The notes: generated by a model not told the origin, from the letters alone. A DNA stretch of 6,651 bases from Deltaproteobacteria bacterium (GCA_016194725.1 JACQAW010000375.1:1-6651); one strand, 5' to 3'; numbered from the stretch's first letter, positions 1 through 6,231 are shown. Program-made: numbers and translations.

Positions 1-1127
1 GTCATGGCGATACCGGTATTGTTAGCAAGGATGTTATGACTGGCGTTGATGGCGCCAAAATCGGCACTCTGGTTTTCATCAACAATTTTTATTGTACCTG
101 AAAAATAAGACGTAAAAACCCCCGCGGCGTCCACAGCCTGTACAGTTGCGGAAAAATTCGTATTCAGCGGTATCGACGCGGGAGGGTTAACGGGCTGCGC
201 GGCCGGTACCAGCGGCAAAAATACCAGGTGGTCCGCGGGCGATACCGAAGAGCCGGAAATCGCCACGGTCAACGGCGCGGGGTCGGCGCCCACGCCATCA
301 TGTGCGACGAGGCCGTCATTGTAACTTACGCTAAGAGTGCCATTACTCGTGGCAGGCACGGGGTTGGCAGGATTGTAATCCACTTCGATGGTGCAGGGCG
401 AGCTACCCACTGTGCCCGACACCAGACAGGTGGTGCCAGCAGGATTCAGAAAAAAAGCGGCGCCTGTCAGGGAAATATTCGTGATCGTGGCCAGCACCGA
501 GCCCGAATTACCAATCGAAAAAATCTGGGCTCCAGATGGACCTCCGGCAATAGCTGGGGAACTTGGAAAGGTATAGGGGCTGGCGGGCACCGTGACCAAC
601 GTTGCCGTGTTGCCCCCCGAGCCTAAAAGCTGACGGGACTGGTTTTGCGCTGAACCAGAACCGGCATACGCAATCTGAAGTTGGCCGGTAAAAGCGGTAG
701 TGCCCGTAGGGTGAAACTGAAGCACCAGCGAACAGCTCGCATTTGGAGCCAGAATCAGGCTAAAGTTACAGTTGCCCCCCGTACCCGGATAGATGCCGCC
801 AACGAAGCTATAGGTAGCGCTGCCGACAATGCTGGCAAAGATACTCGAAATCGGAGTGCTGGAGATATTGGTCAGCGTGAACGTATGCGTGGCGAACTGA
901 GGCGGGTTGCCTACCAGCACGCTTCCGAAATTATACTGGGGACCATCGGACAGCAGGCCCTGGATCTGTACTGCAGCTACAGCGGGCGCTGAACTTTGCG
1001 AGCTGTGACCGCCGCCGGAGTTATTGCCCGAGCCGGACGGCTGAATACACGAGGCTGCAGCCAACGCCACAAACACATAACTCGCCGTGAGTCCCAGTTT
1101 TTTGAGAAGAATGCGCCCGATAATCAA
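1..1127 (-). CDS. Secreted lipoprotein with anchor-type (ASH/choice-of-anchor-D-like) beta-sandwich repeats, 3' end outside the window
   Basis: The frame stays open for 375 codons from a TTG start at 1127 to the window edge, so only the N-terminal part is seen. Residues 1-26 look like a signal peptide: basic GRILLKK, then a hydrophobic stretch, then AAAS before Cys27. That is a passable lipobox, although Ala rather than Leu is at -3. A Ser/Gly/Asn-rich linker follows (about 28-47). Two related beta-sandwich repeats come next, at about 66-157 (FGSVLVG ... FTLTNIS) and 180-270. Each carries a Cys pair (C120/C132, C234/C245) just before a C-[ST]-[LI]-x(3)-[FY]-x-P strand, typical of ASH-like extracytoplasmic repeats. 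From about residue 299 (DHLVF ... VQAVDAAGVFTSYFSGT) a third, Ig-like domain begins. The TTG start is chosen for a good Shine-Dalgarno and because the signal peptide begins there. Role unknown; probably a surface structural or adhesion protein. No catalytic motif is seen. Confidence 0.8.
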   Translation of the reverse strand, partial: MIIGRILLKKLGLTASYVFVALAAASCIQPSGSGNNSGGGHSSQSSAPAVAAVQIQGLLSDGPQYNFGSVLVGNPPQFATHTFTLTNISSTPISSIFASIVGSATYSFVGGIYPGTGGNCNFSLILAPNASCSLVLQFHPTGTTAFTGQLQIAYAGSGSAQNQSRQLLGSGGNTATLVTVPASPYTFPSSPAIAGGPSGAQIFSIGNSGSVLATITNISLTGAAFFLNPAGTTCLVSGTVGSSPCTIEVDYNPANPVPATSNGTLSVSYNDGLVAHDGVGADPAPLTVAISGSSVSPADHLVFLPLVPAAQPVNPPASIPLNTNFSATVQAVDAAGVFTSYFSGTIKIVDENQSADFGAINASHNILANNTGIAM

Positions 1128-1134
1128 TTCAAAG

Positions 1135-1139
1135 CCCCT
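1135..1139 (-). promoter_or_regulatory. Shine-Dalgarno supporting the TTG start of the lipoprotein gene
   Basis: On the minus strand AGGGG lies 7 nt upstream of the TTG at 1127, an ideal distance. No ATG or GTG in the same frame competes nearby: the ATG just upstream is out of frame and is followed at once by TAG. This makes the unusual TTG start credible. Confidence 0.6.
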
Positions 1140-1147
1140 ACATCTAT

Positions 1148-1153
1148 ATTGTA
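1148..1153 (-). promoter_or_regulatory. Candidate -10 box (TACAAT) for the lipoprotein gene
   Basis: TACAAT on the minus strand matches the sigma-70 -10 consensus at 5 of 6 positions and sits about 20 nt upstream of the TTG start, leaving a short leader that includes the Shine-Dalgarno. No good -35 hexamer lies 16-18 nt further upstream, where the sequence is GC-rich (TGCGCG), so this is a half-supported promoter. The position in the only gap between this gene and the upstream aminopeptidase gene is right. Confidence 0.35.
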
Positions 1154-1226
1154 GCGCGTTGCGTCGTAGGCGCGCAGGACGGACTTCAAGATGTGGCCAT
1201 TGAAATCAAAGGGGATTTTTATTAAA

Positions 1227-1242
1227 GTTAATTAAAATTAAC
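1227..1242. repeat. AT-only 16-bp palindrome overlapping the aminopeptidase stop codon
   Basis: GTTAATT, two bases, then AATTAAC form a perfect 7-bp inverted repeat that includes the TAA stop of the aminopeptidase gene (1238-1240). The surrounding stretch 1217-1245 is strikingly AT-rich against a GC-rich background. It could be a weak transcript end or a protein-binding site for the downstream lipoprotein gene. There is no GC stem and no clean T-tract, so it is not called a terminator. Confidence 0.4.
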
Positions 1243-3820
1243 TATTTGAATTGACAGGCTGAGGAGTTTCGAGTTTTTCAAGCCTGCCCAGCATTGCCCG
1301 ATAATCGTCGCGAAGCCGATCAAAATCAGTTCTCAGCTTTTCGACGTCCTCTGGCGTGGACCGACCGGCGCGAACGCCCTTCATGGCCAGAAGTGCTGCA
1401 CGATGGGTGCGTGGCTCGACAATCGAATCCACGACGCGTTTCAGCGCCGGCACCGCGCGATCATCGCCAAGACGATGCAACGCTTCGACTGCCAGCAGCC
1501 GGACAAAGAAGTTGTTGTCGCGAGTCAGATCCATCAACGCATCAATGACAACCGCCGGCCTGGCCTGTCCAAATCGCGCCAATGCATCGACGGCGTCACG
1601 ACGAATGAACATGGACTGACCCACACGAGTCGACTTCATGATCAGCGGCAGAACGCGATCGTCGTTTTTCAGCTCCGCCAGCCCCTGAATGATTCCGCGA
1701 TCGTAATATTCATGCCAGGAATCGCGCTTGCCCAGGGCCGCTGAAAGCTTTTCAAAAATTCCGCTCGCCTTTACTTTGCCGAGCGCCACCCCAGCCTCGT
1801 ACTGCACCAGCGGACTGGCGTCACTTTTGAGCGCGCGCTCGACTACTTCGAGGGTGCCTTCGTTGCGGAAAGTTCCAAGCGCCTTGATTGCCGACTTGCG
1901 GGCTTTGGGATGCTTGATTTCGGCACAATATTTCAGCAAATGCTCCTGACAACGCGGCGAACCGATCTGTCCAAGGGTTTCGGCAATCTCAAGCTGCACG
2001 CCCCAGAATTTTTCGCGGCCCAGGGCCTCGCCCAGCGCATCCACGCTTTGCCGCGAGTGGTCCTTGGCCAATGTTCGGGCCGCGAATACGCGCCCCATGA
2101 CGTCTTTGTCGAACTGCAGCTGACTGATCAGCAAATCGCGACCGGGGCTGAAATCCCAATTCCCAAGAATCGTATTTTCCGGATTCAGCGAAACAAATTT
2201 CGGCTTGTCGGCGCAGCTGAACCAGTAGGTCTGTTCGACGTCGGTAACATCAAGGTCGTGTATGTATTCGCCGTCGCTGGTGACGATCTTGAACTGCACG
2301 TTAGTCCGAAAGGTGCCGACGAGAGCGCTGTATTCCTGTTTCTGAGCCAGCGTCAGCTTGACCTGCTTTTTATCGTCGACCCACTCGTAGTTCGCCTTGA
2401 AGTCCGGATGACCGGCCTTGAATACCCATTGCTCGAAAAACCAGGTCAGCGCGCGCCCCGAGGTTTCCTCGAATGCCCGCTGCAGATCGACCGTCTCTAC
2501 CGTCTTCGCGAAGCTTGCCATCACGTAGCGATTTATTGCCTTCCACCATAAATCCTCACCCACCAGGCGACGCAACATATGCAGAACGCGCCCACCTTTT
2601 TCGTAAAGGTGCCGGTCAAAGATGTCAGACGGGCTCAGGTAGATATTCGTGACGATGGGGCGCCGATAAGCGCCGCCGTCCTCGGCCTTGTATATTTTTT
2701 CGTTGGTAAAGAGCTCGTATAGAAACTCATCCTTGCCGTGCTCGGCTTCGGTCCACAACGCTTCGAAGTAAGTCGCAAATCCCTCGTTGAGCCAGGCATG
2801 TGACCATTCCTTGCAGGTCAGCAGATCGCCGAACCACTGATGGGCCAGCTCGTGCGCCACCAACGGCTCGCTGGAATAATCCAGCTCGACGCTTTCGGGA
2901 TGCAAGGTATATTCGGTCTGAGTCGTGGCTGACGTGTTTTCCATGCCGCCGTAAATGAAATCCCACGCCACGACCTGCGCGTATTTTTCGTAGGGATAAT
3001 CGACTCCGATTTTTTTCGAGTAGAACTCGAGCATCCTGGGCGTCTTGCCAAAGGCCAGCTTCGTCTCGCGTTCCCGGCCCGCGAGCGTGTAATAGAGCAC
3101 CGGAATTTCGTGCCCGCGCGAGTCTTTCCAGACCTCTTTCATCTCGGTAAACTCACCCACGCAAAGCGTGATGAGATACGAGGCGTGCGGCATGGCCTGC
3201 TTCCAGTGGTAGGTTTTCGTCTTGCGGTCTTTATCGTGCGCGGCATTCATCAGCTTGCCGTTCGAAATCGCGGTGTAGCGCTCGTCTACGGTCACGAGCA
3301 TCTCGGTGGCGGCCTTTTCATTGGGAGCATCGTGACAGGGAATCCAGTAGCGGTTGTCCTGGTCCTGGCCTTGCGTCCACAACTGGAAAGGGCGATTCGG
3401 GTAATCTTTGTCGGGCGCGATGAAATACAGGCCGGCCCGCGGCTCGGTGACGCCGTATTTGATAATGACCTTGCCGTGCTCGCCGGGCTGCGGCGCCTTG
3501 CGCAGGTATACGGTTAACTTTTTGGGCTGCTGATCAAAACGCAGCTCGCCGCCCGAAGCGTCGAAGACCTGCTCGACGATCAGATCGGTTGCATCAAAGG
3601 AAATTTTTCCAACGGCCGGAGCAACCGCCCGAAAGTCGGTGGTGCACGTGCCCTTCAAGGTTTTCGAAGGCAAGTCCACGGTCAGCTCGAGCTTGATGTG
3701 CTCGACATCGACCAGGCGGTCAGGCGCGAATTGCGGCTTGGCTTCGGGAATGAAAAATTGCGAGGCCCGGGGTGGCGAAATACTTGAAGAACAACGACAT
3801 TTCAGCTCATGTTCAAACAT
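1238..3820 (-). CDS. M1 family zinc aminopeptidase with C-terminal HEAT repeats
   Basis: 860 residues. It removes N-terminal residues from peptides using one zinc ion. The N-terminal beta domain spans about 35-225 and includes the clade-typical WTQGQDQDNRYWIPCHDAPN (148-167). The catalytic domain has GGMEN (291-295, Glu294 binding the substrate amino group) and HELAH (323-327) followed after 18 residues by NEGFA, giving zinc ligands His323, His327 and Glu346 with Glu324 as general base. Tyr406 in LYEKGG matches the transition-state tyrosine. All key residues are intact. From about 570 to 820 the chain becomes helical PBS-lyase/HEAT-like repeats, then a charged, probably coiled segment (about 824-850). 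No signal peptide or membrane segment is visible, so a cytoplasmic location is inferred. The ATG start overlaps the end of mutY by 8 bp (ATGTTTGA), which suggests translational coupling. No strong Shine-Dalgarno is seen. The next in-frame Met is residue 174, so this start is the best available. The physiological substrate is unknown. Confidence 0.93.
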   Translation of the reverse strand: MFEHELKCRCSSSISPPRASQFFIPEAKPQFAPDRLVDVEHIKLELTVDLPSKTLKGTCTTDFRAVAPAVGKISFDATDLIVEQVFDASGGELRFDQQPKKLTVYLRKAPQPGEHGKVIIKYGVTEPRAGLYFIAPDKDYPNRPFQLWTQGQDQDNRYWIPCHDAPNEKAATEMLVTVDERYTAISNGKLMNAAHDKDRKTKTYHWKQAMPHASYLITLCVGEFTEMKEVWKDSRGHEIPVLYYTLAGRERETKLAFGKTPRMLEFYSKKIGVDYPYEKYAQVVAWDFIYGGMENTSATTQTEYTLHPESVELDYSSEPLVAHELAHQWFGDLLTCKEWSHAWLNEGFATYFEALWTEAEHGKDEFLYELFTNEKIYKAEDGGAYRRPIVTNIYLSPSDIFDRHLYEKGGRVLHMLRRLVGEDLWWKAINRYVMASFAKTVETVDLQRAFEETSGRALTWFFEQWVFKAGHPDFKANYEWVDDKKQVKLTLAQKQEYSALVGTFRTNVQFKIVTSDGEYIHDLDVTDVEQTYWFSCADKPKFVSLNPENTILGNWDFSPGRDLLISQLQFDKDVMGRVFAARTLAKDHSRQSVDALGEALGREKFWGVQLEIAETLGQIGSPRCQEHLLKYCAEIKHPKARKSAIKALGTFRNEGTLEVVERALKSDASPLVQYEAGVALGKVKASGIFEKLSAALGKRDSWHEYYDRGIIQGLAELKNDDRVLPLIMKSTRVGQSMFIRRDAVDALARFGQARPAVVIDALMDLTRDNNFFVRLLAVEALHRLGDDRAVPALKRVVDSIVEPRTHRAALLAMKGVRAGRSTPEDVEKLRTDFDRLRDDYRAMLGRLEKLETPQPVNSNS

Positions 3821-4916
3821 GAGCCAGTTCTAACATATGGTATTTCTGAAACAAGAGCTTCAGTATTTTGCGCGCTGTTGTCGAGAGCGGAAGCGGCGGA
3901 TCGTCTTCCGCAAGATCATCGAGCGCAACCCAACGGCCATGGCGCGAATTATTATCTGAGTCATTTGCTCTCAATACTAGCTCGACATTTCCCAGAAGAA
4001 AAATTCGATGATTGGTAATCTGATGACGCACTTCACCAAAATATTCCGCGGCACCCAGGCTCTGCCTGAAATTTTGCCACGGCGACGCAGCACCCCCGAG
4101 CTCAGATGGAAAGTCCCAGAGGCGGGGAAACCAGTGACTCTCGGTGCGCTGCTCAAGAAAGGCTTCGAAGCAGCCCTTCGTTTTTCGCAATCGCACGTGC
4201 ACTCGACAACGCAGCTCGACGGTTTTCTTTCTGGCTTTGGGCGGCGGAAATTTGTCAACGGCATCCAGACGATGAGCGTCACAAAGCTGTTGCAACGGAC
4301 AACGCCCGCAGCTCGCCGCCTTGGGCGTACAAACAGTTGCGCCCAGCTCCATCATCGCCTGATTGAAGCTCGAGGCATCGCGCTCCTTCATTTTTTCGCG
4401 CAAGGAGCTCAGCATTTCAATCTTGAAAGGCGCCGTCAGCGCGTCCGCCCGCGCATCGAGCCTCGCGCAGACCCGCACGACGTTTCCGTCCCAAACCGGC
4501 TCGCGCACTCCAAAGCATTGTGAGGCGACAGCAGCAGCCGTATAAGGCCCGACGCCCGGAAGCTTGAGCCATTCCTCAACGGTCTCGGGAAACTCGCCAC
4601 CACGATCACGCACGACCATTTGCGCCGCGCGATGCACGTTGCGTGCGCGTGAATAATAACCCAGCCCGGCCCAGGCCGCGAGCACATCCTGCTCTTCGGC
4701 TTGTGCTAACGCCGCGACATCCGGAAACTTCGCGATGAACCGATGAAAATAGGGAACGAGCGTTGCCATCTGAGTCTGCTGACTCATGATCTCGGCCAGC
4801 CACACCCAGTATGGGGTCGGATCGGAACGCCACGGAAAATCGCGCTGATTTTTTTTATACCAATCAAGCAGCGCGTCGACGTCACGCGCTCTGAATCGTT
4901 GCAATGCTTTAGCCAC
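3813..4916 (-). CDS. mutY: A/G-specific adenine DNA glycosylase MutY
   Basis: 367 residues, close to the usual MutY length. It excises adenine mispaired with 8-oxoguanine, preventing G:C to T:A changes. The HhH-GPD core carries the catalytic Glu42 in AEIMSQQTQ, the hairpin LPGVGPYT (119-126) and the catalytic Asp143 in VWDGNVVRV. The 4Fe-4S cluster ligands C196-x6-C203-x2-C206-x5-C212 have exactly the MutY spacing, which excludes most EndoIII relatives. The C-terminal NUDIX-like 8-oxoG-recognition domain spans about 232-355 (FPRLWDFPSELGG, then RHQITNHRI). In that last motif the classical Phe-Ser-His loop reads Ile-Thr-Asn (300-302). The start is GTG: an in-frame TAG lies 12 nt upstream and an AGGG ribosome binding site is well spaced, so no longer form is possible. 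It is the first gene of an operon with the M1 aminopeptidase and is divergent from dtd. Confidence 0.95.
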   Translation of the reverse strand: MAKALQRFRARDVDALLDWYKKNQRDFPWRSDPTPYWVWLAEIMSQQTQMATLVPYFHRFIAKFPDVAALAQAEEQDVLAAWAGLGYYSRARNVHRAAQMVVRDRGGEFPETVEEWLKLPGVGPYTAAAVASQCFGVREPVWDGNVVRVCARLDARADALTAPFKIEMLSSLREKMKERDASSFNQAMMELGATVCTPKAASCGRCPLQQLCDAHRLDAVDKFPPPKARKKTVELRCRVHVRLRKTKGCFEAFLEQRTESHWFPRLWDFPSELGGAASPWQNFRQSLGAAEYFGEVRHQITNHRIFLLGNVELVLRANDSDNNSRHGRWVALDDLAEDDPPLPLSTTARKILKLLFQKYHMLELAHV

Positions 4917-4927
4917 GCCGCTACCCT
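4899..4927 (+). promoter_or_regulatory. Candidate promoter for a leaderless dtd transcript
   Basis: TTGCAA (4899-4904) and TACCCT (4922-4927) are separated by exactly 17 bp. They match the -35 and -10 consensus at 4/6 and 3/6 positions. The -10 ends 8 nt before the dtd ATG, so transcription would begin at or next to the start codon. This fits the lack of any Shine-Dalgarno before dtd. The -35 lies inside the mutY coding region. The hexamers are weak and could occur by chance. Confidence 0.3.
4924..4927 (-). promoter_or_regulatory. Shine-Dalgarno fixing the GTG start of mutY
   Basis: AGGG on the minus strand lies 7 nt before the GTG at 4914-4916, inside the 19-bp gap between the divergent mutY and dtd starts. 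With the in-frame TAG just upstream it makes GTG the only sensible start. Confidence 0.6.
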
Positions 4928-4935
4928 AGCATGAC

Positions 4936-5373
4936 ATGAGAGCGGTAATCCAACGAGTTCAAGAGGCAAGTGTCCGCGTGGACGGAAAACAGGTTTCGCG
5001 CATCGAACGCGGAATACTCACACTGCTGGGAATTGCCAAGGGTGACGATGAGGCAAAGCTGGCCAAGCTGATCGCCAAAATTTGCGAGCTGCGCATTTTT
5101 GAAGATGACCAAGGCAAGATGAACCTGGCGATCAAAGACATCGGGGGCGCCCACCTGATCGTTTCGCAGTTCACGCTGCTGGGCGACTGCTCGGCGGGAA
5201 GGCGACCCAGCTTTACAAATGCGGAAGCGCCCGAACGGGCGCGCGACCTTTACGAAAAGGCGCTTGTCCTTAGTGCGGGGCATGGCATTCCCACTTCTGG
5301 CGGTGTTTTTCAGGCGGATATGAAGGTATCGCTTGTCAATGACGGGCCGGTGACGTTTGTGCTGGAACTTTGA
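4936..5373 (+). CDS. dtd: D-aminoacyl-tRNA deacylase Dtd
   Basis: 145 residues, the normal full length of the bacterial DTD family. The enzyme hydrolyses D-amino acids (and glycine mischarged on tRNA-Ala) from tRNA, acting as a chiral proofreading dimer in the cytoplasm. The start MRAVIQRV is the canonical N-terminus. Both active-site motifs are intact: SQFTL (77-81, with Thr80) and NDGPVT (135-140, containing the Gly137-Pro138 pair that excludes L-amino acids). LRIFEDDQGKMN (52-63) and GRRPSF (88-93) are also family-typical. The usual FGADM segment reads FQADM (125-129), a minor change. The ATG is 20 nt from the divergent mutY GTG and has no clear Shine-Dalgarno. It is the only plus-strand gene here and is followed after 4 nt by the long palindrome. 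Identification is very secure. Confidence 0.97.
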   Translation: MRAVIQRVQEASVRVDGKQVSRIERGILTLLGIAKGDDEAKLAKLIAKICELRIFEDDQGKMNLAIKDIGGAHLIVSQFTLLGDCSAGRRPSFTNAEAPERARDLYEKALVLSAGHGIPTSGGVFQADMKVSLVNDGPVTFVLEL

Positions 5374-5377
5374 AGAA

Positions 5378-5507
5378 GTGGAGAGAGCGGAGCCTCAGCC
5401 TCAGACCATAGAGTGAAGTACAGTTTGAGATTTGAGGCGTGTTTTAAGTCTCCAGTCTCAATCTCTACTCCACTCTCGAACTGAGGCTGAGGCTCCGCTC
5501 TCTCCAC
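5378..5507. repeat. 130-nt long-hairpin palindromic element (MITE/REP-like) between convergent genes
   Basis: The outer arms 5378-5404 and 5481-5507 are a perfect 27-bp inverted repeat, beginning GTGGAGAGAG and ending CCTCAGCCTCAG. After a small bulge (6 nt left, 5 nt right), the inner arms 5411-5438 and 5448-5475 pair at 22 of 28 positions by Watson-Crick. On the plus-strand transcript two further positions can form G-U pairs. A 9-nt loop (5439-5447) closes the structure, so the whole element is one hairpin. It starts 4 nt after the dtd stop and ends 10 nt before the stop of the convergent nucleosidase gene. No T-tract follows either side, so it is not a standard intrinsic terminator, though it could stop or stabilise both transcripts. 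It contains no credible ORF. No obvious target-site duplication flanks it. A non-autonomous mobile or REP-type repeat is the leading guess. Confidence 0.85.
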
Positions 5508-5517
5508 CGATGCAAGA

Positions 5518-6231
5518 CTAAGCCGTAAAAAGCTTAACAACAGCCCGAGCCGCCGGCAGCAAAGCCTTGGCCGCCCCTGCCCTGTATTCCGCCAAAAACT
5601 CATCCGTCCCCAAATCAGTAACGACCCGAATCGAAAGAAATGGCACACCGTGAAACTTGCACACCCTGCCCACCGCCGAGCTTTCCCAGGTGGCGGCAAT
5701 GGCACTCACGCGGTCCGCAAGCGCGGCACGCTCCTGCACCGTTTGAATATCCTTGTCGCCGGCGGCAAGACGACCGCGGGTGACTCGGGGACCCGAATGA
5801 ATCTTGAGAAACTCAGGGTATGAAGGCGTCTTTTCCAGCCAGGAGTTTGCGGCGAACTCGCCGTGCAGATCAGCAAACGTGGGTCCCAGTGCGGCCGGAA
5901 CCCAGGGCAAGCCGCCCTCGGCCGCGCTGACGTCGTGCTCGATCACTTTTTCGGCAAGCACCAGATCACCCACTTTCAGCTCGGGCACCAGCGCTCCGGC
6001 AGCGCCAAAGTCGATCACCAAACCAGGCCACCACCGACCAATCGCGAACTCCGCGCTTGCCGCAGCCCACACCTTTCCCACGGAACCGCGCAAGACCACG
6101 CAATGCGAGCTCGTCGCCGCAAAGAACTGCCGCTTTCCAGCCTTTTCGAGCTCAGGCCTGCCGAACGCATCATGTAGCGCGGTAAACTCGGGCGGAGTCG
6201 CACACTGAATGACGACGGGCTTTTTCATCAT
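5518..6231 (-). CDS. 5'-methylthioadenosine/S-adenosylhomocysteine nucleosidase-like protein (PNP/UDP phosphorylase family)
   Basis: 237 residues, normal length for the MTAN/Pfs and futalosine hydrolase group. These enzymes cleave the N-glycosidic bond of adenine nucleosides. Recognisable family blocks: PPEFTAL (13-19, with Glu15 at the place of catalytic Glu12 of E. coli Pfs), GSVGKVWAAASAEFA (49-63), LVIDFGAAGALVPELKVGDLVLAE (71-94), RGRLAAGDK (152-160), and VPFLSIRVVTD (196-206), with Asp206 matching the catalytic Asp197. The ribose-binding block VEME of Pfs reads ATWE (180-183). The last Glu is kept but the first is lost. The substrate is therefore uncertain: MTA/SAH, or futalosine (menaquinone pathway). 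No signal peptide is seen, so it is probably cytoplasmic. The first ATG forms an ATGA overlap with the thioesterase stop; a second ATG follows directly (MMKKP), so the start could be 3 nt later. The two genes are probably co-transcribed and translationally coupled. Confidence 0.82.
   Translation of the reverse strand: MMKKPVVIQCATPPEFTALHDAFGRPELEKAGKRQFFAATSSHCVVLRGSVGKVWAAASAEFAIGRWWPGLVIDFGAAGALVPELKVGDLVLAEKVIEHDVSAAEGGLPWVPAALGPTFADLHGEFAANSWLEKTPSYPEFLKIHSGPRVTRGRLAAGDKDIQTVQERAALADRVSAIAATWESSAVGRVCKFHGVPFLSIRVVTDLGTDEFLAEYRAGAAKALLPAARAVVKLFTA

Noticed and set aside
228..992. Plus-strand open frames (132 and 103 codons) opposite the lipoprotein gene
   Set aside because: The minus-strand frame here is continuously open for 375 codons, with signal peptide and repeats. 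The plus-strand products are Arg/Gly-rich, low-complexity shadows.
1154..1175. GCGCG...CGCGC short inverted repeat as terminator of the aminopeptidase operon
   Set aside because: Only 5 bp of stem with a 12-nt loop and no following T-tract; it lies next to the candidate promoter instead.
1910..2551. A 213-codon open frame on the plus strand
   Set aside because: It lies fully antisense to the HEAT/catalytic part of the M1 aminopeptidase, whose conserved motifs prove the minus-strand frame. Its translation shows no known domain, and it starts without a ribosome binding site.
4008..4523. A 171-codon plus-strand open frame
   Set aside because: It is antisense to mutY across the Fe-S cluster and catalytic Asp region. 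No domain is recognisable.
4921..5283. A 120-codon minus-strand open frame opposite dtd
   Set aside because: Dtd on the plus strand is unmistakable; the antisense product has no family features.
5378..5507. CRISPR, tRNA or riboswitch explanation for the structured intergenic region
   Set aside because: There are no spaced direct repeats, no cloverleaf and no known riboswitch core. It lies at the 3' ends of both genes, so it cannot be a leader.
5310..5705. A 131-codon minus-strand frame crossing the palindrome
   Set aside because: It runs antisense through the end of dtd, the hairpin and the nucleosidase gene in a wrong frame, so it is a chance open frame.
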